The notes below the pieces were generated by a model that made no database searches, was not told where the DNA came from, and saw nothing but the letters and a program-made list of their open reading frames with translations. The position numbers and the translations under genes were made by a program. This document shows positions 15,732 to 24,974 of a DNA stretch of 64,000 nucleotides, one piece after another. The DNA is from Amycolatopsis alba DSM 44262 (GTDB lineage Bacteria > Actinomycetota > Actinomycetes > Mycobacteriales > Pseudonocardiaceae): positions 4,233,665-4,297,664 of the forward strand of contig NZ_KB913032.1 in the NCBI RefSeq assembly GCF_000384215.1. Reading direction: 5' to 3'. The stretch's first letter is position 1. Each line of letters begins with the position of its first letter.

Positions 15732-16784
15732 GTGAGCACTGCCGAAACTCCCACCCTCGCCGACCACACCACGCTGCGCCTCGGCGGCCCGGCGCGGCGT
15801 TATGCCGAGGCGAAGACCGTGCAGGCCCTGGTCGACGCGGTCCGCGAGGCCGACGACGCCGGCGAGCCGGTCCTGCTGCTCGGCGGCGGCTCGAACCTGA
15901 TCGTCGCCGACGACGGCTTCGACGGCGCTGTGCTGAAGGTCGGCAATACCGGCTGGACACGTGACGGAGGTCTCGTCGAGGTCGCGGCGGGCCAGAACTG
16001 GGACGGTTTCGTCGAGGGCCTGGTCGCCGAGGGCATCGGCGGGCTCGAATGCCTCTCCGGGATTCCCGGCTCGGTCGGTGCGACGCCGATCCAGAACGTC
16101 GGCGCGTACGGCTGCGAGGTCGCCGAATCACTCGTCTCGGTCGACCTCTACGACCGCGCCGCCCGCGAGATCCGCACGCTGACCGCCGAAGAACTCGGCT
16201 TCGGCTACCGCACGTCGATCCTGAAGGGGACCGACGCGGGTGTCGTGCTCACGGTGCGCTTCAAGGTCACGGAAGACGGCCTCTCGGCCCCGGTCCGCTA
16301 CGCCGAACTCGCCCGCACGCTCGGCGTCGAGATCGGAGACCGGGTCCCGGTGGCCGAAGCACGCGAAGCGGTCCTCGGGCTGCGTCGCGGCAAGGGCATG
16401 GTCCTGGACGCCGACGACCACGACACGTGGAGCGCGGGCTCGTTCTTCACCAACCCGATCATCGGTGAGGCGCAGCTGGCGAAGGTGCTGGCGGGGATCG
16501 TGGACGTGGTGGGCGAGGACGTGCGCGTCCCGCAGTACCCGGCGCCCGGCGGCACGAAGCTGTCCGCGGCGTGGCTGATCGAGCGGGCCGGGTTCGGGAA
16601 GGGCCATGAAGGGCCTGGTGGCCGGGTCTCGCTCTCGACGAAGCACACGCTCGCGCTCACCAACCGGGGCAAGGCGTCAACGGAGGACCTGCTCGCTCTG
16701 GCGCGCGAAGTGCGTGACGGCGTCGAGGCCCGCTTCGGTGTTTCGCTGCACCCGGAGCCCCTGCTCATCAACTGCTCGCTTTAA
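15732..16784 (+). CDS. murB: UDP-N-acetylmuramate dehydrogenase
   Basis: This 350-residue protein starts with GTG and is probably leaderless, since a TACCGT -10-like box ends 8 bases upstream. FAD-binding motifs are PVLLLGGGSNLIVADDG, GLECLSGIPGSVGATPIQNV and GAYGCEVAESL. The serine in WSAGSFFTNPI donates the proton to the substrate enol. MurB reduces UDP-GlcNAc-enolpyruvate to UDP-MurNAc with NADPH, the second committed step of peptidoglycan synthesis. The length fits the actinobacterial type I enzyme. It is followed by another cell-wall gene, the LD-transpeptidase. Confidence 0.96.
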   Translation: MSTAETPTLADHTTLRLGGPARRYAEAKTVQALVDAVREADDAGEPVLLLGGGSNLIVADDGFDGAVLKVGNTGWTRDGGLVEVAAGQNWDGFVEGLVAEGIGGLECLSGIPGSVGATPIQNVGAYGCEVAESLVSVDLYDRAAREIRTLTAEELGFGYRTSILKGTDAGVVLTVRFKVTEDGLSAPVRYAELARTLGVEIGDRVPVAEAREAVLGLRRGKGMVLDADDHDTWSAGSFFTNPIIGEAQLAKVLAGIVDVVGEDVRVPQYPAPGGTKLSAAWLIERAGFGKGHEGPGGRVSLSTKHTLALTNRGKASTEDLLALAREVRDGVEARFGVSLHPEPLLINCSL

Positions 16785-16930
16785 ATGCGGGAGGGTGAAC
16801 AACCCCAGGCCACCCACGTGCGTCTATCACTCCGAGGGGCGAGGGTGAGTTCCGTCGCCACGGGTAACGTCGGAGAGGTCTTCAGCGCTGAGCGGGTAGA
16901 AGCTCGCGGGGGGCTCATGGGAGGTACACG

Positions 16931-18109
16931 GTGATCGAACGGCGCACGGTGTTCAAGGCCGCGCTCGCCGCGGGTGCGGCCATGCTGGCAGCTGCCTGCT
17001 CCAGCGAAGAAGGCGGCAGCGCCAAGCCGGAGGGCAGCAGCGGTGGCGGGGAGCAGGAAGCCGCTCCGGTAGCCAAGATCACCGCCGAGCCCGCCGCTGA
17101 CGCCAAGGACGCCCCCGTGGTGACCCCGGTCGTGGTGAAGGTCGCCGACGGCAAGCTCACCGAGGTCAAGGTCACCGCGGACGGCGGCAAGGACGTCAAG
17201 GGCGAACTGTCCGCCGACGGGCTCACCTGGACCAGCTCCGAGGTCCTCGGCTATGGCAAGACGTACACCTACGCCGCGAAGGCCACCGGCAGCGACAACA
17301 AGCCCGCCGAGTTCAAGGGCTCCTTCACCACGCTCAAGCCCGCCAAAGAGGTCCGCGCCACGCTGAACCCGGCCGACAACGCCGAGGTCGGCGTCGCGAT
17401 GCCGATCAGCGTGAAGTTCGCGTCCCCGGTCAAGGACAAGGCGGCCGCCGAGAAGGCGCTCAAGGTGAAGACCGACAAGGACGTCGAGGGCTCCTGGGGC
17501 TGGCTTTCGGACACCCAGGTCGACTGGCGGCCCAAGGAGTACTGGCCCGCCAACATCACGGTCAACGTCGAGGCGAAGCTCTACGGCGTCGCGCTCGGCG
17601 GCGGCGCGTACGGCAAGGCCGACGTCACCACCAAGTTCAAGATCGGCCGCAACCAGGTGGTCAAGGTCAACACCCCGGACCACACGATGAAGGTCTACCG
17701 CGGTGGCGCCGAGTCGGCGAGCTACCCGTGCTCGAACGGGCTCGACGGCGACGTCCAGCGCAACACCCCCAACGGCACGTTCATCGTGATGACGAAGGAG
17801 CCGACGGCGCGGTTCGACAACGCCCGCTACGGCTACACCAACGTCAACAAGAAGTGGGCCTGCCGGATCTCGAACAACGGCGAGTACATCCACGAGAACC
17901 AGGACAACGCGTCGAACATCGGCCGGTCCAACACCTCGCACGGCTGCGTGAACCTGCTGGAAGCGGACGCGAAGAAGTACTTCGACTCGGCGCTGATCGG
18001 CGACCCGGTCGAGATCACCGGTTCCAAACTGGGCAGTCCGACCAAATCGGACGTCAAGAACTGGTTCTACGACTGGAAGTCCTGGAAGGCCCTCTCCGCG
18101 ATCAAGTAG
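16931..18109 (+). CDS. L,D-transpeptidase lipoprotein (LdtC/LprQ-like)
   Basis: This 392-residue protein starts with GTG after a GGGAGG site. The N-terminus (MIERRTVFKAALAAG, lipobox LAAAC) marks a lipoprotein, possibly Tat-exported because of the twin Arg. Two immunoglobulin-like domains (about 45-145 and 150-250) precede a YkuD catalytic domain with IHENQDN and SHGCVNL, giving His337 and the catalytic Cys339. It forms 3-3 (meso-DAP to meso-DAP) cross-links in peptidoglycan outside the membrane. Position after murB matches LprQ/LdtMt5 in M. tuberculosis. The hairpin at 18125 ends the transcript. Confidence 0.92.
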   Translation: MIERRTVFKAALAAGAAMLAAACSSEEGGSAKPEGSSGGGEQEAAPVAKITAEPAADAKDAPVVTPVVVKVADGKLTEVKVTADGGKDVKGELSADGLTWTSSEVLGYGKTYTYAAKATGSDNKPAEFKGSFTTLKPAKEVRATLNPADNAEVGVAMPISVKFASPVKDKAAAEKALKVKTDKDVEGSWGWLSDTQVDWRPKEYWPANITVNVEAKLYGVALGGGAYGKADVTTKFKIGRNQVVKVNTPDHTMKVYRGGAESASYPCSNGLDGDVQRNTPNGTFIVMTKEPTARFDNARYGYTNVNKKWACRISNNGEYIHENQDNASNIGRSNTSHGCVNLLEADAKKYFDSALIGDPVEITGSKLGSPTKSDVKNWFYDWKSWKALSAIK

Positions 18110-18124
18110 TCGCCGCGGGTCCGC

Positions 18125-18183
18125 AAGTCCGTGAAGGCCTCCTTGCCTACCTTCAGGGTAGGGAAGGAGGCCTTCACGGACTT
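18125..18183 (+). terminator. Long hairpin after the L,D-transpeptidase gene
   Basis: The outer 20-base arms (18125-18144 and 18164-18183) are perfect, and an inner CCTACC/GGTAGG pair extends the stem. The arm resembles the hairpin at 9841-9899 (shared TGAAGGCC and CCTT). Confidence 0.85.
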
Positions 18184-18227
18184 CTGGCGGGTGGGGGTGA
18201 CCCAGGTCGACCTTTAGGCTGCGAGGC

Positions 18228-19040
18228 ATGAAGACCGAGGTCGTCGGCTACGGCGGAACGCGGATCGGCCTGTGGGTCGAGGGCGCCGAGAACACCCGTC
18301 CGATCGTGTTCGTGCACGGCTGGGCCCAGTCCGGCCGGGCCTGGGCGCCGCAGCTGGCGGATCCCTCGCTCAGTGAGCGGTTCCGCCTGGTCGCGATGGA
18401 CCTGCGCGGTCACGGGGACTCCGAAGTGCCCTCCGCCGGCTACGACGACTCCCGTGTCTGGGCCGAGGACCTCGCCTCCGTCCTCGACTTCGCCGGTGAC
18501 GACGCGATCGTCGTCGGCTGGTCCTACGGCGGGCTCGTCATCGCGGACTACCTTCGCGTGCACGGCTCGTCCCGGCTCAGTGGTGTCGTCCTTGTGGGCG
18601 CGATCACAGAAATCGGCAAGAACCGGCCCGGCGGCAAGGTCGGCCCGGCCATGCGCGAGGCCATCCCGGCGGTGCTGTCGGACGATCCGGCGGTCGCGAT
18701 TCCCGCGTTGGTGCAGTTCAGCGCGCGGATGACCGCCTCGCCGGTGTCCGGTACGCTCGCCCAGTCGCTGCTCGGAGCCTGCCTGTCCACCCCGCCCGCG
18801 GTGCGTTCCGCGCTGTTCCGGCGTGACGTCGGCAGCGAGGACGTTCTTCGCGAACTGGACAAACCGACGCTGATCGTCCATGGTCTCGCGGACGCTGTGA
18901 TCGATCCGACGTCCGCGGAATACGCGGCCGGGAAGATTCCGGGTGCCGTCTTGCGTTGGTTACCTGAGGTGGGGCATCTGCCGTTCGCCGAAGCGGCGGA
19001 CGAGTTCGGTGAGCTGCTGCGCGGATTCGCCGATCAGTAG
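18228..19040 (+). CDS. Alpha/beta hydrolase
   Basis: This 270-residue protein has a complete alpha/beta hydrolase signature: oxyanion-hole IVFVHGWAQSGRAW, VAMDLRGHGDSE, nucleophile elbow VVGWSYGG (Ser99), acid-bearing LIVHGLADAVIDP and catalytic EVGHLPF (His250). It has no signal peptide, so it acts in the cytoplasm. It lies 21 bases before mshA and is probably co-transcribed with it, but there is no evidence that it acts in mycothiol metabolism. The substrate, an ester, amide or lactone, is unknown. Confidence 0.85.
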   Translation: MKTEVVGYGGTRIGLWVEGAENTRPIVFVHGWAQSGRAWAPQLADPSLSERFRLVAMDLRGHGDSEVPSAGYDDSRVWAEDLASVLDFAGDDAIVVGWSYGGLVIADYLRVHGSSRLSGVVLVGAITEIGKNRPGGKVGPAMREAIPAVLSDDPAVAIPALVQFSARMTASPVSGTLAQSLLGACLSTPPAVRSALFRRDVGSEDVLRELDKPTLIVHGLADAVIDPTSAEYAAGKIPGAVLRWLPEVGHLPFAEAADEFGELLRGFADQ

Positions 19041-19061
19041 GACTTCAGGAGTGTTGACCAG

Positions 19062-20366
19062 GTGACGATCCCTCTGCACGGGTTCGACGCCGCGCCCAGG
19101 CGCGTCGCGGTGCTGTCGTTGCACACCTCTCCGCTGGAACAGCCGGGTACCGGCGACGCGGGCGGGATGAACGTCTACGTGAGCCAGACGGCCACCGAGA
19201 TGGCCCGCCGCGGCGTCGAGGTCGAGGTGTTCACGCGGGCCACGTCTTCGGATCAGCCCCCGGTGGCCGAACTGGCGCCGGGCGTGCTGGTCCGGCACAT
19301 CCCGGCCGGGCCGTTCGAGCCGCTGGGACGCGACGAGCTGCCCGCGCAGCTGTGCGCGTTCACCGCCGGGGTGCTGCGGGCCGAGGCGTTCCACGAGCCG
19401 GGCTACTACGACCTCATCCATTCGCACTACTGGCTCTCCGGCCAGGCGGGCTGGCTCGCCCGTGACCGCTGGGGCGTGCCGCTGGTGCACACCGCGCACA
19501 CCCTGGCCAAGGTCAAGAACGCCGCGCTGGCCGAGGGCGACACCCCCGAGCCGCGCACCCGCGTGATCGGTGAGCAGCAGGTCGTCGACGAGGCGGACTG
19601 CCTGGTCGCGAACACCCGCGTCGAGGCCCGCGAGCTGATCGAGCTGTACGACGCCGATCCGCACGCCGTGCACGCCATCCCGCCGGGGGTCGACCTCGAC
19701 CGCTTCACGCCCGGCTCCCGCTCGGCCGCGCGCCGCGCGCTCGGTCTGCCGCAGGACGCGATCGTGCTTGCCTTCGCGGGCCGGATCCAGCCGCTGAAGG
19801 CGCCGGACGTGCTCCTGCTGGCCGCGGCCGAGATGCTGCGCGAACGTCCGGAGCTGGCGTCGCGGCTGGTGGTGCTGATCGTCGGCGGCCCGTCCGGGAC
19901 CGGGCTGGAGCAGCCGCAGGCCCTGCGCGAACTGGCCGTCTCCCTCGGGATCGAGGAGCAGACCCGGTTCATGCCGCCGCAGCCGGGCCGGTCGCTGGTC
20001 AACGTCTACCGTGCGGCCGATCTCGTGGCCGTGCCGAGCTACAACGAGTCGTTCGGGCTGGTCGCGCTCGAGGCGCAGGCCTGCGGGACACCGGTGATCG
20101 CGGCCGAGGTCGGCGGGCTGCCGGTCGCGGTCCCGCACGGGGTTTCCGGGCTGCTGGTGCCTTCGCACGATCCGAAGGACTGGGCGGGCGCGCTCGCGAA
20201 CGTCGCGTTGCGTCCCGGCTGGCGCGCCGAGCTTTCGGCCAACGCCGTCGTCCACGCGCGGCGCTTCTCCTGGCGCCGGACGACGGACCGCCTGCTGGAC
20301 ACGTACGCTCAGGCGACCGGCGCGTTCCGGCGTGCCCTCGAACAGCGCGCGGAGGTGGCGGTTTGA
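19062..20366 (+). CDS. mshA: D-inositol-3-phosphate glycosyltransferase (mycothiol synthesis)
   Basis: This 434-residue GT-B, family 4 glycosyltransferase starts with GTG. The N-domain has [20 protein letters not shown], the nucleotide-binding loop of MshA, and [14 protein letters not shown]. The C-domain has [15 protein letters not shown] and the EX7E pair in [20 protein letters not shown]. MshA joins GlcNAc from UDP-GlcNAc to 1-L-myo-inositol-1-phosphate, the first step of mycothiol, the main thiol of actinobacteria. It overlaps the YbjN gene by 4 bases, an order conserved in mycobacteria (Rv0486-Rv0487). Confidence 0.96.
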   Translation: MTIPLHGFDAAPRRVAVLSLHTSPLEQPGTGDAGGMNVYVSQTATEMARRGVEVEVFTRATSSDQPPVAELAPGVLVRHIPAGPFEPLGRDELPAQLCAFTAGVLRAEAFHEPGYYDLIHSHYWLSGQAGWLARDRWGVPLVHTAHTLAKVKNAALAEGDTPEPRTRVIGEQQVVDEADCLVANTRVEARELIELYDADPHAVHAIPPGVDLDRFTPGSRSAARRALGLPQDAIVLAFAGRIQPLKAPDVLLLAAAEMLRERPELASRLVVLIVGGPSGTGLEQPQALRELAVSLGIEEQTRFMPPQPGRSLVNVYRAADLVAVPSYNESFGLVALEAQACGTPVIAAEVGGLPVAVPHGVSGLLVPSHDPKDWAGALANVALRPGWRAELSANAVVHARRFSWRRTTDRLLDTYAQATGAFRRALEQRAEVAV

Positions 20367-20878
20367 CGCTCGACGAGACCTTGCGGTCCTCTTTGGACAG
20401 TGCGGGCCTGGAGTACGACAGGCGCGGCGAGGGAAAGTACTTCGTCACGTTGCCCGGCACCAAGAAGCTGCAGACCAACTGCTGGCTCGTCGCCGGGGAT
20501 CACGCCTTCGCCGTCGAGGCCTTCGTCTGCCGCCGTCCCGACGAGTCCCATGAGGACGTTTACCGCTTTCTGTTGCGCCGCAACGCGAAACTGTACGGCG
20601 TGCACTACACGGTGGACGCGATGGGCGACATCTACCTGGTCGGCAAATTCGGCCTGGACACGGTGACCGAGTCCGAATTGGACAAGATCCTCGGGCAGGT
20701 GCTGGAGGCCGCCGACGGCGACTTCAACACGCTGCTGGAACTCGGGTTCGCCGAGTCGATCAAACGCGAATGGGACTGGCGTGTCTCGCGTGGAGAGTCG
20801 CTGGCGAACCTGGCGGCGTTCAAACATCTCGTCGAGCCCGCGAACGGGCACGAGCCCGGAGCCTTGACCGACTCGTGA
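20363..20878 (+). CDS. YbjN-domain protein
   Basis: This 171-residue protein starts with TTG inside the mshA stop region. GGAGG at 20351-20355 is 7 bases upstream and supports this start. It is a YbjN/CesT-like fold: [40 protein letters not shown] and [15 protein letters not shown]. Such proteins look like type III secretion chaperones without a secretion system, and their role is unsettled. The tight coupling to mshA, conserved across actinobacteria, hints at a link to thiol or sugar-phosphate metabolism. Confidence 0.88.
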   Translation: MTLDETLRSSLDSAGLEYDRRGEGKYFVTLPGTKKLQTNCWLVAGDHAFAVEAFVCRRPDESHEDVYRFLLRRNAKLYGVHYTVDAMGDIYLVGKFGLDTVTESELDKILGQVLEAADGDFNTLLELGFAESIKREWDWRVSRGESLANLAAFKHLVEPANGHEPGALTDS

Positions 20879-20946
20879 CCCGGACGGTGCAACCGCGCCG
20901 AGTGCGGTTCCGTCTCTCTCCGCAGCACTGGAGGGAGAACGGACCG

Positions 20947-21864
20947 ATGTACAAGCGATTGAGATGGGTGGCCGTCGTCGGCGTCGCGCTGGCGCTGGCC
21001 GGCTGTTCGGCGAGCCAGTCCGGCGGCGAATCCGCCGCGATGCCGATGACGGCCGACGGGAAGCAGGCGGCACCGAATCAGGGCGCGCCGAACAAGGAAG
21101 CCACCGACAGCGCGGGCAAAGCGGGCCAGGAGAAGGCGCCGTCGGGGCAGCCGGGGATCGCCGACCGCAAACTGGTGCGCACGGCGAGCCTGGAGCTCAC
21201 CGCGCCCAACGTGGCCGACGTGCTCTCGCAGGTGCGCGTCATCACCCAGGGCGCCGCCGGTTACACCGGGCAGGAGAGCACACAGGAGAAGCGGGCGACG
21301 ATCAACGTCGTCGTGCCTTCCGAACGCCTCGACGGCGTGCTGGACCAGCTGGGGAAGCTCGGGAAGCAGATCCGGCGGGAGGTCACCGCGACGGACGTGA
21401 CCGAGCAGATGGTCGACGTCGATTCGCGGCTGGCCACCCAGCGGGCGAGTGTCGAGCGCATCCGCGCGCTGCTCGCGAGGGCGACGTCGGTTTCGGAGAT
21501 CTCCTCCGTGGAGAGCGAGCTGACGAGCCGCGAAGCCGAACTCGAGTCGCTTCTGAAGCGGCGCGAGAGCCTGGCCGGAAGTGTCGCCATGTCGACGATT
21601 TCGCTGCAGGTGAAGGCGGAGACGGTCGCGGCGGCGGAAGAGGAATCCCGCAGCGGGTTCTTCGGCGGGCTCACCGGAGGCTGGGACGCGTTCCTGACCT
21701 TCGGCGGCGGCCTGCTGACCGTGCTCGGCGCGATGGCGCCTTTCCTGCTGGTCTTCGGCGTGCCCGCGGCGGCGCTGGTGTGGTGGCTGCGCAAGCGGCG
21801 CCGGGTGGCGGAACCGGCGATGGCGACCGCCTCGGAGCTGCCGTCCGCGCCTCCGCTTGACTGA
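20947..21864 (+). CDS. DUF4349 membrane-anchored lipoprotein
   Basis: The protein has 305 residues from ATG 20947, preceded by TGGAGGGAG. The lipoprotein signal is MYKRLRWVAVVG with lipobox LAGC at about residues 17-20. A disordered Gly/Ala/Asn/Lys-rich stretch precedes the DUF4349 domain (about 80-250), which includes LVRTASLELTAPNVADVL and a coiled-coil region rich in Arg and Glu. One C-terminal membrane span (about 265-285) is followed by a basic tail, WWLRKRRR. It is probably an envelope protein anchored at both ends. The function of the family is unknown. Confidence 0.88.
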   Translation: MYKRLRWVAVVGVALALAGCSASQSGGESAAMPMTADGKQAAPNQGAPNKEATDSAGKAGQEKAPSGQPGIADRKLVRTASLELTAPNVADVLSQVRVITQGAAGYTGQESTQEKRATINVVVPSERLDGVLDQLGKLGKQIRREVTATDVTEQMVDVDSRLATQRASVERIRALLARATSVSEISSVESELTSREAELESLLKRRESLAGSVAMSTISLQVKAETVAAAEEESRSGFFGGLTGGWDAFLTFGGGLLTVLGAMAPFLLVFGVPAAALVWWLRKRRRVAEPAMATASELPSAPPLD

Positions 21865-22299
21865 AGATGAACAGGCGGGACGGCTCGAGGGAGGGGGGAG
21901 TCGCGATCTCGAGCCGCCCCGCTGAAGTTCCCGCCAAGGTGGACCCGGTGACGAGGGGGATGCCAACGGGGCCGGCGGGCGCCGCGACTCGGCAGGGGGG
22001 AGACGAGTCGCGGTCGTCACCCGCGTCGAGCCGGGGAGTGCGTGGAATCCGGCCGCGCGGGACTTAGTCAACCTGTCAGATCTCCACCTGTAATCACAAG
22101 ACTACCGGTTACTCCGTTCGAGTGAACTTCGAAAACCGGGATAACGGAGCGCTGCTTGTTTGCCGGGGAATTGGACTTGTTGGCAACCCGTCTTCTGGAC
22201 GGGTGAAGGTGTTACTCGCGGGTAACGCACTCTCCGTAGAAGAAAGCGCAAGCGCAGCCCTCTGACCGGCGCTTCCGCTCACTCTGGCAGGCTGACCAT
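21865..22299. other. 435-base intergenic region before gpmA
   Basis: It holds a terminator-like hairpin at its left end (21875-21922), G-rich direct repeats (GGGGGGAG followed by TCGCG, near 21894 and 21998), and a small inverted repeat GTTACTCGCGGGTAAC near 22211. No convincing small gene is visible. The gpmA promoter must lie here, but no clear -35/-10 pair stands out. Confidence 0.6.
21875..21922 (+). terminator. Hairpin after the DUF4349 gene
   Basis: Fifteen-base arms (21875-21889 and 21908-21922) pair with one A-C mismatch around an 18-base loop. It starts 11 bases after the stop codon. Confidence 0.65.
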
Positions 22300-23049
22300 A
22301 TGGCTGAGCTTGGGACTCTGGTGCTGCTGCGTCACGGGCAGAGCACGTGGAACGCCGAAAACCTGTTCACCGGCTGGGTGGACGTGCCACTGTCCGACCA
22401 GGGCGAGCAGGAAGCGCGCAAGGGCGGGCAGCTGCTCGCGGAGTCCGGTCTGCTGCCGGACGTCGTGCACACGTCGCTGATGCGCCGGGCGATCTCGACC
22501 GCCAACCTGGCGCTCGACGCCGCCGACCGGCACTGGATCCCGGTGAAGCGCGACTGGCGCCTCAACGAGCGGCACTACGGCGCGCTCCAGGGCAAGAACA
22601 AGAAGCAGACCCTGGACGAGTTCGGCGAGGAGCAGTTCATGCTCTGGCGCCGCTCCTACGACACCCCGCCGCCCCCGATCGACCCGGCCGACGAGTTCAG
22701 CCAGTCCGGCGACGCGCGCTACGCCGACCTCGGCGACTCCGCCCCGCTGACCGAGTGCCTCAAGGACGTCGTCGCGCGGCTGCTGCCGTACTGGGAGACC
22801 GAGATCGTGCCGGATCTGCGCGCGGGCAAGACCGTGCTGGTCGCCGCGCACGGCAACTCGCTGCGGGCGCTGGTGAAGCACCTCGACGGCATCTCCGACG
22901 ACGCCATCGCCGGGCTCAACATCCCGACCGGCATCCCGCTGCGCTACGACCTCACCGAGGACCTCAAGCCGGTCACCGCCGGCGGGACCTACCTGGACCC
23001 GGAAGCGGCCAAGGAAGCCGCGGCCGCCGTCGCCAACCAGGGCCGCTAG
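22300..23049 (+). CDS. gpmA: 2,3-bisphosphoglycerate-dependent phosphoglycerate mutase
   Basis: This 249-residue protein is the dPGM type. The phosphohistidine motif is [18 protein letters not shown] (His12), with [28 protein letters not shown] and the second histidine in [15 protein letters not shown]. It interconverts 3- and 2-phosphoglycerate in glycolysis and gluconeogenesis. The length is standard. In mycobacteria gpm1 directly precedes senX3-regX3, but here a two-gene reversed insertion lies between them. Confidence 0.96.
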   Translation: MAELGTLVLLRHGQSTWNAENLFTGWVDVPLSDQGEQEARKGGQLLAESGLLPDVVHTSLMRRAISTANLALDAADRHWIPVKRDWRLNERHYGALQGKNKKQTLDEFGEEQFMLWRRSYDTPPPPIDPADEFSQSGDARYADLGDSAPLTECLKDVVARLLPYWETEIVPDLRAGKTVLVAAHGNSLRALVKHLDGISDDAIAGLNIPTGIPLRYDLTEDLKPVTAGGTYLDPEAAKEAAAAVANQGR

Positions 23050-23060
23050 ACCTTTCGCAC

Positions 23061-23114
23061 TTCGTCCTCCGGATGTGGTGGTTCGCTCTCGAACCATCGC
23101 GTCCGGAGGACGAA
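23061..23114. terminator. Two-part bidirectional hairpin between gpmA and a convergent gene
   Basis: Outer 13-base arms (TTCGTCCTCCGGA, 23061-23073, and its complement 23102-23114) surround an inner 7-base hairpin (23079-23096). Its place between two convergent stops suggests that it ends both transcripts. Confidence 0.75.
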
Positions 23115-23120
23115 ATTGCG

Positions 23121-24038
23121 TCAGGGGAGAGGCTGGACCGCCTCGATACCGGCGGCCTTCCATCCCTCGGGCAGCCGCTGGACCCGCAGGACGATCGGCA
23201 GGTACTTCTTGGTCGACTGGCCTGCCGCGTCCGAGACGGTCGTCGTCGCGTGAAGCAGCACGCTCGCCTTGTCGTCCACGATCTCCATGACCGCGGCCGC
23301 CGCGTTCGGATCCAACGACGACTTCGTGCCCGCGGCGCGGATCTGGGCGATCCGCCCCGCCTTGTCCCGCTGGAAACCGGCCAGCAGCTCGCCGGTCGAC
23401 ACGGACTCGTAGCGGGCGTAGCCGGCTTCGGGATCAGCCGGATCGATGGTCAGCAGGACCCCCGCGACGCGGAGGGCGCCGTCGCGGGCCGAGTCCCGCA
23501 CCCGTGCGATCACCCGGTCTCCCGCGCCCGGCCGTTCGGGCGCAGGCGGGGGCTCCGCCGTGTTCACCTTGACCTCGCCGATCCGCCAGCGTTCGCCCTC
23601 TCGCACCGTCGCGAGCAGCACCGACGCGACGCCCTTGCTGGTGGCGCCCGCCCTGGTGCTGGTCTGGTCGAGCACGGTCAGCACCCGCGCCTTGTCCGGC
23701 GTCTGCTCGACGGCGGCCGACACGATCACCCGTGTCACGAGCTTGATCGGCTCCGGTGAGTTCAGGACCTCGGAGAACAGCTTCGTCAGCTGGTCGCGCG
23801 CGCCCGGCGTCAGGTTCTCGGCGAGCGCCTTGTCGTAGGCGGGCGCGGCGGTGCTGTCGTAGGAGAACACCGCTTCGGTGGCCGTCTTCACGGCCGTCAG
23901 CACCGACGCGGTCCGCGCGGGATCGACCAGCGCGAGATTCGCGGGCGGGCTCTCCGGTTCGGGCCGGGCGGTGCCGGAGACCGAGGTGGTGCAGCCCGCG
24001 AGCGCGAGCAGCACGGCGAGTCCCGCCCAGCGCTTCAC
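23121..24038 (-). CDS. Putative lipoprotein of unknown function
   Basis: The start is GTG 24038, overlapping the regulator stop by 4 bases. The frame is open further upstream, but that part is the shadow of the regulator gene. The 305-residue product begins KRWAGLAVLLALAGC, a typical lipobox at about Cys16, followed by SGTARPEPESPPANLALVDP. The rest looks like two mixed alpha/beta domains with RVLTVLDQTSTRAGATSKGV and LHATTTVSDAAGQSTKKYLP. I do not recognise a family. It is coupled to the upstream DNA-binding regulator, so the pair is probably one functional unit at the cell surface and in the cytoplasm. Confidence 0.75.
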   Translation of the reverse strand: MKRWAGLAVLLALAGCTTSVSGTARPEPESPPANLALVDPARTASVLTAVKTATEAVFSYDSTAAPAYDKALAENLTPGARDQLTKLFSEVLNSPEPIKLVTRVIVSAAVEQTPDKARVLTVLDQTSTRAGATSKGVASVLLATVREGERWRIGEVKVNTAEPPPAPERPGAGDRVIARVRDSARDGALRVAGVLLTIDPADPEAGYARYESVSTGELLAGFQRDKAGRIAQIRAAGTKSSLDPNAAAAVMEIVDDKASVLLHATTTVSDAAGQSTKKYLPIVLRVQRLPEGWKAAGIEAVQPLP

Positions 24039-24682
24039 AGGAGGCCGAGCTCCCTCGCCCGCGCGTCGACCTGGAGCCGTGACGTCACGCCGAGCGCGAC
24101 CAGCAGCTCCGAGACACGCCGCTGGTAGGTGCGCACGCCCATGCCGAGGCTCTTCGCGGCCTGATCGTCCTTGCGGCCGGTGGTCAGGAACTCGAGGATC
24201 TGCGGTGTCTCGCCCCGGATGTCGGCGAACCGCGCGTCGAACGTCTCCAGGGTGGCGGCCGCCAGCCAGGCGGTTTCGAACAGCGACAGGATGCCCTGCA
24301 CCAGTTCCGGCCGCGAGATGACGCTGTAGGAGCGCACTTCCTTGCCCTCGTCGCCCGCCATGATCGCGACCCGTTCGTCGAGCAGGATCGTCTCGTTGAT
24401 CTCCTCGGTGCCGATCCGGATCTGCGCGCCGAGGCCGGAGAGGCGGTGCAGATGCTGCGCGGTCTGCTCGTTCAGCAGGACACCGGGCCGGTACAGCTTG
24501 CGGATCCGCTTGTCCCGGACCAGCCGTTCGCCCTGCCGCGTGAGCGACGGCCGGGAAAGCGCCCAGGTGTAGAGGTCGTCGGCCGCGCAAGCGATGTCGG
24601 TCGCCGCGACGAACAGATGAGCCGTCCGGTCGAACAGCTCTTCTTCTCCGCGAATCAGGGAGATGTCACTGACGAGTTCCAC
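24035..24682 (-). CDS. LuxR/TrmB-like helix-turn-helix regulator
   Basis: This 215-residue protein has an N-terminal sensor-like domain (about 1-150, with LFVAATDIACAADDLYTWA and LNEQTAQHLHRLSGLGAQIR, similar to the PLD-like effector region of TrmB-type proteins). A C-terminal LuxR-type helix-turn-helix follows: ILEFLTTGRKDDQAAKSLGM then GVRTYQRRVSELLVALGVTS. No phosphorylation site is visible. This type is abundant in Streptomyces and Amycolatopsis. The lipoprotein gene downstream is a likely target or partner. The pair interrupts the gpm-senX3 order found in mycobacteria. Confidence 0.8.
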   Translation of the reverse strand: MELVSDISLIRGEEELFDRTAHLFVAATDIACAADDLYTWALSRPSLTRQGERLVRDKRIRKLYRPGVLLNEQTAQHLHRLSGLGAQIRIGTEEINETILLDERVAIMAGDEGKEVRSYSVISRPELVQGILSLFETAWLAAATLETFDARFADIRGETPQILEFLTTGRKDDQAAKSLGMGVRTYQRRVSELLVALGVTSRLQVDARARELGLL

Positions 24683-24974
24683 GGCGACAGTCTTCCAACA
24701 TTCCCCGGCAGCCGTGACGGGAACGTCGCTATTCGCCCGTGAGTGGGACGATCACTGCCCGGACAGTCACGACGAAAGTCGCGATCCGGGCACGCGCCGC
24801 CCTCGGCGCCCCTGAGCCGGGTGACCCGCCTCACCCAGGAGATCTCGGCCAGGAATCGGTCACGTGAACGGCGGCTGACCCGCAGGCGAACAGGGCCTCG
24901 GGAGGTGTCATAGGCATCACGAGTACGCGGCCGGGACTAGGCCAAAAGGCTACCCGCACGCTTACGATTCCCCT

